Part shown: positions 1 through 5,773 of the stretch, piece after piece
Layout of the letters: each line of letters opens with the position of its first letter
How positions within the stretch are numbered: position 1 is the first letter of the stretch
From: UBA6987 sp045616945
GTDB taxonomy: Bacteria; Bacillota; Clostridia; Lachnospirales; Lachnospiraceae
Assembly (NCBI GenBank): GCA_045616945.1
Contig: JAZLHR010000072.1
Coordinates: forward strand, 1-12,047
DNA: 12,047 nt
Reading direction: 5' to 3'
The notes under the pieces: generated by a model
Database searches by the model: none
What the model was told of the DNA's origin: nothing
The model's input: only the letters and a program-made list of their open reading frames with translations
Translations under genes and position numbers: made by a program

Positions 1-116
1 CCAAGAAGCCTGGCAATGTCTTTGAAAGACATCCTTCTGTTCAGACATTCCTGAATCTCAGTACGGTCTTCAGAGGTGAGGTGCTTGTTCTTTTTGGGGT
101 TGGATTTGTTTGTCAT
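1..116 (-). CDS. IS30-family transposase, N-terminal fragment (runs off left edge)
   Basis: Reading the minus strand from the ATG at 114-116 gives 38 codons, beginning MTNKSNPKKNKHLTSEDR and continuing TEIQECLNRRMSFKDIARLL, open to the window edge. The pattern KHLT-x(3)-R-x-EIQECL-x(4)-SFKDIA is the first helix-turn-helix of IS30-family transposases of Clostridia; the rest of that HTH and the DDE catalytic core lie outside the window. IS30 enzymes bind the inverted repeats at the element ends and move it by a copy-out route. The start is fixed by a strong ribosome binding site (GGAGGT on the minus strand, 125-130) 8 bases upstream. The gene reads away from the GLUG-protein gene, so the end of the element must lie just to the right. 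Family assignment is confident despite the short length; whether the element is intact cannot be seen. Confidence 0.85.
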   Translation of the reverse strand, partial: MTNKSNPKKNKHLTSEDRTEIQECLNRRMSFKDIARLL

Positions 117-124
117 AGGATTAT

Positions 125-132
125 ACCTCCGT
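125..132 (-). promoter_or_regulatory. Ribosome binding site of the IS30 transposase
   Basis: Minus-strand ACGGAGGT lies 8 bases before the ATG at 116. It fixes the transposase start and shows that the A-rich segment just right of it is transposase leader, not leader of the plus-strand gene. Confidence 0.75.
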
Positions 133-145
133 AAAAAAATATGGG

Positions 146-3100
146 ATGATTTCCCAAGGTAAATCCTACGGCGAAAAGTTTCCCAGAGTAAATCCAACTT
201 TAATTCCTACTGTGGGATTTACTTTGGGAATTTACTATGTCAGTGGAGACTCCTCAGTTGGCGGCGTATGTGGGAGCAACTCGGGCGGCAATTATGGTAC
301 AATAAGCAACTGCTATAATGCGGGAACTGTCAGCGGAAACAGCTATGTCGGCGGCGTGTGCGGAGAAAGCTCTAGTACTGTCAGTAGCTGCTATAACACG
401 GGCACTGTCTGCGCTTCTGGCGAGTACAGTGAAGTTGGCGGCGTCTGCGGAAGCAACAGTTTCGGCACAGTCAGCAACTGCTATAACGCAAGCACTGTCA
501 GTGGAAACCGCTATGCCGGCGGCGTATGCGGAGAGAATTTCGGTATTGTCAGCAACTGCTATAACACAGGCAGAGTCGGCGGGGAGTACTATGTCGGCGG
601 CGTATGCGGAGGGAACGGTGGTACTGTCAGCTACTGCTATAATACGGGCACAGTCATTGGAGACAACTATAATGTCGGTGGCGTGTGCGGAAACAACAAT
701 GCTGGCACTATCAATAACTGTTATTATCTCACCGACTGCGCTGTAGACGGAAGTGAAATAACGCAGTGTGGAATTGGTGCGTTCCCACAGGGCAGTACAT
801 TGGCAGATATAAGTGGAACAACGGAAGAATTGACGGATGCTCAGATGAAACTGCAGTCGTCCTTTGTCGGCTTTGATTTTGAGAATGTATGGGCGATGGG
901 AGGCAACACTATTTATTCCTATCCTGTACTTGTCGAAAACACTCCAAAGGCGGAAGCAAAAGAAGCAGTTTGGGACGGTACGATTGCAAACGGCTTCGCT
1001 AGTGGTAAAGGCACAGAGAGTGATCCGTATATCGTCGAAACTGCTGAGCAGCTGGCGTACTTGGCATATTCAGTCAATGCGGGAACGGATTATTCTGAAA
1101 AATACATCAAACTAGTAAAAGACATTTACATCAACGACACCGAGGGGTGGGAGAATTGGGCTGAGTCTGCACCCACCAATGAATGGACGCCCATTGGGAC
1201 AGATCATAATGGCTATGTCTTTGGACAATTTGGGGGAATTTTTGACGGATGCGGATACAAGGTACTAGGTATTTATCTCAATGACGGTACTTCGGGTCTG
1301 TTTGGGTATAACAAAGGGACAATAAAGGATGTTGGCGTAGAAAAATCATTTATTTTCTGCGGCTCCGCTGTCGTCGGCGGCGTGTGCGGAGAGAACGATG
1401 GCACAGTCAGCAACTGCTATAACGCAGGTACTGTCAGCGGAAACAGTTTTGTCGGCGGCGTGTGCGGATGGAACCGCGGTGATGTTGTCTACTGCTATAA
1501 CACGGGCACTGTCAGCGGTAACTACTATGTCGGCGGCGTGTGTGGAGGAAACTCTACCAACATTTCTTCTAATCCCTCCAGCACTGTCAACAACTGCTAT
1601 AACATGGGCACCGTCAGCGGTAACGACAATGTTGGCGGAGTGTGCGGAGAGTGCGGAATCGGTGAATGGTTTCCGGGTGTTGTTAGCAACTGCTATAACA
1701 CGGGCACTGTCAGCGGTAACTACAATGTCGGCGGAGTGTGCGGAGAGAATTCTGGCACTGTCAGCAACTGCTATTATCTCATTGGCTGCGCTGTTGACAG
1801 AAACGGAACGACGCAGTATGGAATCGGCACTTCTTCATCGGGCAGTTCAGTAGCAGACATAAGTGGAGCAACAACAGGATTAACGGATGCTCAGATGAAA
1901 CTGCAGTCATCCTTTGTCGGCTTTGATTTTGAGAATGTATGGGCAATGGGAAACAGCACAACTTATTCCTATCCTGTACTTATCGAAAACGCTCCAAAAG
2001 CAGAAGAAAATGATGCGGTTTGGGATGGTACGGTCGCAAGCGGTTTTGCCGGCGGTACGGGGACGGAAGATGATCCGTATATCATCGAAACAGCCGAGCA
2101 GCTGGCGTATTTGGCATATTCCGTCAGCGCGGGAACGGAGTATTATGGAGAATTCATCAAGCTCACAAATGACATTTTCCTCAACGACACCGAGGGGTGG
2201 GAGAACTGGGCTGAGTCTGCACCTGCTAATGAATGGACACCTATTGGAACTGAAAACTCTGCTTTTATGGGCACCTTTGACGGTGATGGCCACAAGATAC
2301 TGGGTATTTATCTCAATAGCGGCGAGTTTAATCAGGGACTTTTCGGGTACAACACAGGGGAAATAAAAAATGTCGGTGTAGAAAAGTCGTATATTGGTGG
2401 AGGCTGCAATGTCGGTGGCGTGTGTGGATACAACAAAGGCACTGTCGGCAACTGCTACAACACGGGAACTGTAAGCGGGAACGGTGAGGTTTTTGCCAAC
2501 TATGTCGGCGGCGTGTGTGGATTCAACATAGGTCCTGTTAGTAAATGCTATAGCACGGGTTCTGTTAGCGGGAGGCTCTATGTTGGCGGTGTGTGTGGTG
2601 GTGATATTGATGGTACTGTTTATGCTATTGTCAGCAACTGCTATAACACAGGCTCTGTTAGCGGTTACTATGGTGTTGGTGGTGTGTGTGGGGATAATAT
2701 TAGTGGTACCATTTGTAATTGCTATAACATGGGATATATAAAAGGAAACTACTTTGTCGGTGGCGTGTGCGGGGATAATGTTGGTACTGTCAGCAACTGT
2801 TATTACCTTTTTGACCATATGTCGGTTGATGGAGATGTGACCTCTGAAAGTGGAATCGGTGGGGGTGTGGCTGACCGAGGAGGGAGTACAGCAGGACTTT
2901 TTGAAACTCAGATGAAGAAGCAGGGGTCCTTTGTTGGTTTTGATTTTGAGAATGTATGGTCTATCGTGCCGTCAACAGGATACCCTTATCCTATACTTCA
3001 TGTTCATTCCTACACGGATGTTGTAACCGATCCTACATGTACAGAGCAAGGCTACACAACGCACACCTGTTCCGTTTGCGGTGATGTCTACACAGACACT

Positions 3101-4084
3101 TATACGGCTGCTCTCGGTCACGATTTCACGGACTACGTAAGTGATGAAAATGCCACTTGTACCGTAGACGGAACCAAAACGGCCCACTGCAACCGTGAGG
3201 GCTGCCTAGAAACTGATACGGTAACGGATATCGGAACCAAAGGGCATATTATCACGAGTATTGTAACCGATCCCACATGTACGGAACAAGGTTACACAAC
3301 ACACACCTGCTCCGTTTGCGGTGATGTCTACACAGACACTTACACGGCAGCTCTCGGTCATGATTTCACGGACTATGTAAGTGATAATAACGCCACTTGT
3401 ACCGTGGACGGAACCAAGACAGCTCACTGTAACCACGCAGGCTGCACGGAAACCGATACGGTAACAGACGTCGGATCTAAGTTGGGTCATTCCTTTGGCC
3501 AGCCTACATATGTTTGGAACGGCAGTCAATGTACGGCGACTCGTATCTGCACGCATGATGCAAAGCATGTTGAGACAGAAACGGTAACCGGAACTTATGT
3601 AAAGGACGCCGACGCAAAGTGTTCAGTAAATGAGAAAGGACACTATTTGGCAAACTTTAAGAATCAGGCTTTCTCAAGTCAGACTACGGCAGCGAACAGT
3701 GCTGAGAAGACCGGCACTGCATTGACACACTACTATGAATGGATCATAGATCGTGAGGCCGCACCTGGCGCAGAAGGCTGCAAGCACGAAGAATGCAGCT
3801 ATTGCCACGATATACGAAATGCAAATACGCCGATTCCGGCATTGCCCAGCTCTGTTCTTGGAGATTTGGATGAGATCGAGGGGATTGATATCAACGATGC
3901 CATTTACCTGATGTATCATACGATCTTCCCGGACAAGTATCCAATCAACCAGACAGGTGACTTGAACGGAGACGGAGTTACGGATATCAATGATGCGATC
4001 CACCTGATGTATTATACGATCTTCCCTGATAAGTATCCGTTAGTTGATCCGAATACTCTTAAGAAAAAGGAGTTGGCAGTATGA
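146..4084 (+). CDS. GLUG-repeat surface protein with CxxC repeats and C-terminal dockerin-like domain; 5' end apparently replaced by an IS end
   Basis: The open frame encodes 1312 residues. The first 30 or so derive from the IS end; no signal peptide or ribosome binding site precedes the ATG at 146, so the native start seems lost. Residues 31-274 hold six GLUG repeats (VGGVCG ... NCYN, about 26-31 residues each) plus a linker. Residues 275-624 and 625-951 are two fuller modules, each opening with VWDGT, then DPYI-x-ETAEQLAYLAYSV, then EWTPIG, before five GLUG repeats; this is the usual GLUG architecture, expected to form a beta-helix. From 952 come two 80-residue CxxC repeats and a degenerate third region. 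Residues 1238-1303 form two dockerin-type repeats, GDLDEIEGIDINDAIYLMY and GDLNGDGVTDINDAIHLMY. GLUG proteins are usually exported adhesin- or bacteriocin-like surface proteins; the ligand is unknown. The stop overlaps the start of the cohesin-like gene. Whether the truncated product is made is doubtful. Confidence 0.85.
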   Translation: MISQGKSYGEKFPRVNPTLIPTVGFTLGIYYVSGDSSVGGVCGSNSGGNYGTISNCYNAGTVSGNSYVGGVCGESSSTVSSCYNTGTVCASGEYSEVGGVCGSNSFGTVSNCYNASTVSGNRYAGGVCGENFGIVSNCYNTGRVGGEYYVGGVCGGNGGTVSYCYNTGTVIGDNYNVGGVCGNNNAGTINNCYYLTDCAVDGSEITQCGIGAFPQGSTLADISGTTEELTDAQMKLQSSFVGFDFENVWAMGGNTIYSYPVLVENTPKAEAKEAVWDGTIANGFASGKGTESDPYIVETAEQLAYLAYSVNAGTDYSEKYIKLVKDIYINDTEGWENWAESAPTNEWTPIGTDHNGYVFGQFGGIFDGCGYKVLGIYLNDGTSGLFGYNKGTIKDVGVEKSFIFCGSAVVGGVCGENDGTVSNCYNAGTVSGNSFVGGVCGWNRGDVVYCYNTGTVSGNYYVGGVCGGNSTNISSNPSSTVNNCYNMGTVSGNDNVGGVCGECGIGEWFPGVVSNCYNTGTVSGNYNVGGVCGENSGTVSNCYYLIGCAVDRNGTTQYGIGTSSSGSSVADISGATTGLTDAQMKLQSSFVGFDFENVWAMGNSTTYSYPVLIENAPKAEENDAVWDGTVASGFAGGTGTEDDPYIIETAEQLAYLAYSVSAGTEYYGEFIKLTNDIFLNDTEGWENWAESAPANEWTPIGTENSAFMGTFDGDGHKILGIYLNSGEFNQGLFGYNTGEIKNVGVEKSYIGGGCNVGGVCGYNKGTVGNCYNTGTVSGNGEVFANYVGGVCGFNIGPVSKCYSTGSVSGRLYVGGVCGGDIDGTVYAIVSNCYNTGSVSGYYGVGGVCGDNISGTICNCYNMGYIKGNYFVGGVCGDNVGTVSNCYYLFDHMSVDGDVTSESGIGGGVADRGGSTAGLFETQMKKQGSFVGFDFENVWSIVPSTGYPYPILHVHSYTDVVTDPTCTEQGYTTHTCSVCGDVYTDTYTAALGHDFTDYVSDENATCTVDGTKTAHCNREGCLETDTVTDIGTKGHIITSIVTDPTCTEQGYTTHTCSVCGDVYTDTYTAALGHDFTDYVSDNNATCTVDGTKTAHCNHAGCTETDTVTDVGSKLGHSFGQPTYVWNGSQCTATRICTHDAKHVETETVTGTYVKDADAKCSVNEKGHYLANFKNQAFSSQTTAANSAEKTGTALTHYYEWIIDREAAPGAEGCKHEECSYCHDIRNANTPIPALPSSVLGDLDEIEGIDINDAIYLMYHTIFPDKYPINQTGDLNGDGVTDINDAIHLMYYTIFPDKYPLVDPNTLKKKELAV
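180..230. repeat. Inverted pair of the 16-base IS-end motif (possible hairpin)
   Basis: TTCCCAGAGTAAATCC at 180-195 and GGATTTACTTTGGGAA at 215-230 are reverse complements except for one position, with 19 bases between. A third copy, in the same orientation as the left arm, is at 151-166. The set could be transposase-binding sites, or could form a hairpin that limits transcription entering or leaving the element. Confidence 0.7.
839..1000 (+). repeat. Module-tail repeat, copy 1 (near-identical copy 1050 bases downstream)
   Basis: The stretch encoding AQMKLQSSFVGFDFENVWAM and the following lead-in to VWDGT recurs at 1889-2050 with few base changes, exactly 1050 bases apart. A more divergent third copy starts near 2909. 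These are the boundaries of the three GLUG modules and suggest that the gene grew by tandem duplication. Confidence 0.85.
1889..2050 (+). repeat. Module-tail repeat, copy 2
   Basis: Partner of the copy at 839-1000. In the first 60 bases I see only a couple of differences. The same 1050-base period links 1141-1172 with 2191-2222 in the front part of the second and third modules. Confidence 0.85.
3019..3486 (+). repeat. Two tandem 240-base (80-residue) CxxC repeats
   Basis: Bases from about 3020 recur 240 bases later, at about 3260, with mostly silent changes. Each unit encodes TDPTCTEQGYTTHTCSVCGD, then a conserved GHDFTDYVSD segment and a CN-x(3)-C pair. Units of this kind are common in secreted Clostridia proteins, and a related series fills the stalk of the next gene's product. 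Confidence 0.85.
4067..4084 (+). promoter_or_regulatory. Ribosome binding site and ATGA stop/start overlap
   Basis: AAGGAG at 4067-4072 lies within the last codons of the dockerin gene, 8 bases before the ATG at 4081. The ATGA at 4081-4084 serves as start of one gene and stop of the other. This indicates translational coupling and one transcript. Confidence 0.85.
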
Positions 4085-5595
4085 AAAAGAAACTATCTTT
4101 GTTCGCGGCAGTTTTGGTACTAGTGCTCAGCTTTGGTGTTCCGGCATTTGCGGCAGATTATCATCGCAGCGATACCATGAATTTTACTGTAAAAATCGGC
4201 AATTATTCGGATATTCAGTCGGTGGGCGTTGAAGTAAGCTACGACGGTGCGATCCTTCAGTTCACCAGCGGTTCCTGGAGTTTGTCGGGGACGCTGTTGG
4301 CGGATGTGGATCCTTCCAAGAATACGGCTGCTGCGGCATTTGCCGGAGGAACATCGGTCGGCGGCAGCATTATGAACCTGAGTTTCAAAGTAAAGGGCGA
4401 CGCTCCGTTCTCCTCTACCGAGGTAAAGGCTGCGGTCATTTTGACCACAAGCGGCGGGAGTCGGCAGACAACCACCGTTTCGCTGGGCACGGTAAGCGTT
4501 GTCTGCAGTCATAGCTGGAGCGGGTATACGCAGGATGGCGACAAGCACAGCAGAACGTGTTCGATTTGTCATGCTGCGGAAAGTGCCGTACATAACTTCG
4601 ATAAAGAAAAAGTAACGAAAGAAGCAACCTGCAAGGAGGCCGGTCAGAAAACTCTTACCTGTTCTGCCTGCGGCGCAACAAAAGAGGAAGTAATTCCTGT
4701 CTCGACCTCTCATAAACTGGGAGCCGGAACGAAGGTGGATGAAAAAAACCACAAACAGACCTGTTCTGTCTGCGGAAAAGAGATCACTTCGGCGCATGCC
4801 TGGGATGGCGGAAAGATTACGAAAGCCGCAAGCTGTACGGAAGCCGGGAAAAAATTGTTTACCTGTACTGTCTGCGGGGCAACGAAAGAAGAAACAATAG
4901 CCAAAAATGGGGACCATAAATACGGCTCCTGGTCCGGAAACGGTGACGGAACCCATTCGCATACCTGCTCCGCCTGCGGAAAGCAGGAAACTGTTTCCTG
5001 CCGTCAGGGAACTGATTGGAAGTGTGATGAAAACGGCCACTGGAGCATTTGCCCGGATTGCGGGGGACAGGTAGCTGCAGCCGGTCACGTTTGCGAAATA
5101 TGCGGATATGCCGGTGAAAAGCCTGAGCACGTGCATAGTTGGAAAGAAAGCTGGGATAAAGACGAAAACGGCCATTATCACGGCTGCGTTGATTGCTTCG
5201 AAAAGAAGGATGAAACAGCGCACGTATATGATAACGATTGTGACCCGGACTGCAATATCTGCGGTTATATTCGGATTGCTCCTCACAGCTTCAGCGAAAA
5301 TTGGAGCAGTGATTCTGTTTCCCATTGGCATGAGTGTTCCGGCTGCGGTCTGATCCGTGACAAGGCCGGTCACGAAGAGAACGGCGAAAAATGCACAATT
5401 TGCGGCTATGAAGCGGTAAAGGAAACTGCTTCGGAAAGCTCGTCGGATGCGGAACCTTCCGGAGACGGAGGGAACGGCACCGAGAACTCCGAATCTGCGG
5501 CAAAGCTGAAGGGAGTAATATATGGCGCAATAGGCGGCCTGATTATTGGTGCAGGCGGTGTCTTCCTTCTCGGGAAAATGAAGAAAAAAGAGTAA
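4081..5595 (+). CDS. Membrane-anchored cohesin-like protein with CxxC-rich stalk
   Basis: 504 residues. Residues 1-24 are a signal peptide (KKK, hydrophobic core, cleavage after AFA). Residues about 28-141 resemble a cohesin domain: beta-rich, with NFTVKIGN, then the VEVSYDGAILQF strand typical of cohesins, and GGSIMNLSFKVKGDA near the end. Residues 142-445 form a stalk with 11 CxxC pairs (such as CSIC, CSAC, CTVC, CPDC) and many GH/HxH positions. An acidic Ser/Gly linker (about 451-475) leads to a transmembrane helix (about 478-497) and a KMKKKE tail, so the protein stays in the cell membrane facing out; there is no LPxTG sorting signal. Cohesins bind dockerins, and the gene just upstream, overlapping by ATGA, encodes a dockerin-like domain, so this is probably its receptor. 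The cohesin call rests on pattern only; another immunoglobulin-like adhesin fold remains possible. Confidence 0.75.
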   Translation: MKKKLSLFAAVLVLVLSFGVPAFAADYHRSDTMNFTVKIGNYSDIQSVGVEVSYDGAILQFTSGSWSLSGTLLADVDPSKNTAAAAFAGGTSVGGSIMNLSFKVKGDAPFSSTEVKAAVILTTSGGSRQTTTVSLGTVSVVCSHSWSGYTQDGDKHSRTCSICHAAESAVHNFDKEKVTKEATCKEAGQKTLTCSACGATKEEVIPVSTSHKLGAGTKVDEKNHKQTCSVCGKEITSAHAWDGGKITKAASCTEAGKKLFTCTVCGATKEETIAKNGDHKYGSWSGNGDGTHSHTCSACGKQETVSCRQGTDWKCDENGHWSICPDCGGQVAAAGHVCEICGYAGEKPEHVHSWKESWDKDENGHYHGCVDCFEKKDETAHVYDNDCDPDCNICGYIRIAPHSFSENWSSDSVSHWHECSGCGLIRDKAGHEENGEKCTICGYEAVKETASESSSDAEPSGDGGNGTENSESAAKLKGVIYGAIGGLIIGAGGVFLLGKMKKKE

Positions 5596-5612
5596 GAAAA
5601 CATATCTCACAG

Positions 5613-5633
5613 GATGATTTTCTGTGAATCATC
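5613..5633 (+). other. Small hairpin after the cohesin-like gene
   Basis: GATGATT (5613-5619) and AATCATC (5627-5633) form a 7-bp stem with a 7-base loop, 18 bases after the stop codon. Only a weak T-run follows, so it may protect the 3' end or act as an attenuating partner of the stronger terminator next to it. Confidence 0.45.
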
Positions 5634-5644
5634 TTGTTAGTCAT

Positions 5645-5676
5645 TCCTCTGTTTCTTCGAGGCAGGGGATTTTTTG
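5645..5676 (+). terminator. Intrinsic terminator of the dockerin/cohesin pair
   Basis: TCCTCTG (5645-5651) pairs with CAGGGGA (5663-5669), with one G-T pair, around an 11-base loop, followed directly by six Ts (5670-5675). It ends the surface-protein transcript just before the aminotransferase promoter. Confidence 0.65.
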
Positions 5677-5686
5677 TATATGATGC

Positions 5687-5715
5687 TTGACTTTTATATA
5701 TCTGCTATATATAAT
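5687..5715 (+). promoter_or_regulatory. Sigma-A-type promoter of the aminotransferase gene
   Basis: TTGACT (5687-5692) and TATAAT (5710-5715) are separated by exactly 17 bases, a near-consensus housekeeping promoter. The start codon at 5774 leaves a leader of about 50 bases. Confidence 0.8.
5694..5714. promoter_or_regulatory. Perfect 8-bp inverted repeat overlapping the promoter (candidate operator)
   Basis: TTATATAT (5694-5701) and ATATATAA (5707-5714) are exact reverse complements around a 5-base centre and cover the spacer and -10 box. A bound repressor here would block RNA polymerase. The AT-only arms make a chance origin possible. Confidence 0.45.
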
Positions 5716-5773
5716 GCTCTTAAGAACAACCGGAAGCCTTTTTTCCGGCAGAAACCGCAGCGGGAGGGATACT

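Larger units (their letters stand above)
117..237 (-). mobile_element. Terminal non-coding end of the IS30-type element
   Basis: Between the transposase start and the first recognisable GLUG-repeat codons (about 238) lies a segment with three copies of a 16-base motif, consensus TTCCCAAAGTAAATCC. They are at 151-166 (plus), 180-195 (plus) and 215-230 (inverted). IS30 elements carry terminal inverted repeats that the transposase recognises, and this segment is where one end should be. The exact tip cannot be fixed without the other end of the element; 230-237 is my best estimate, because the encoded protein only begins to match the repeat consensus (VSG...VGGVCG) from 238 on. Confidence 0.55.

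Noticed and set aside
240..2810. Regular short repeats considered as a CRISPR array
   Set aside because: The repeats are in frame, of variable unit length and diverged in codon third positions, and encode GLUG motifs; there are no constant repeats with unique spacers.
1907..2818. Open frame of about 303 codons antisense to the GLUG repeats
   Set aside because: It mirrors the repeat DNA (repeated TTNII/HTANI patterns) and has no independent support; the repeats make stop codons rare in this frame too.
5530..5595. Sortase (LPxTG) anchor at the end of the cohesin-like protein
   Set aside because: A hydrophobic helix and basic tail are present, but no LPxTG-like motif precedes them; a plain transmembrane anchor fits better.
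4120..5610. Open frame of about 496 codons on the minus strand, antisense to the whole cohesin-like gene
   Set aside because: The translation has no recognisable domain and no evident ribosome binding site. The plus-strand frame has a signal peptide, cohesin-like strands, regular CxxC repeats and a membrane anchor, so the antisense frame is a composition effect.
5687..5773. Upstream TTG start extending the aminotransferase by 29 residues
   Set aside because: It coincides with the -35 box of a near-consensus promoter and would put the -10 box inside the coding region. The ATG at 5774 has a good ribosome binding site and the family's typical N-terminus.
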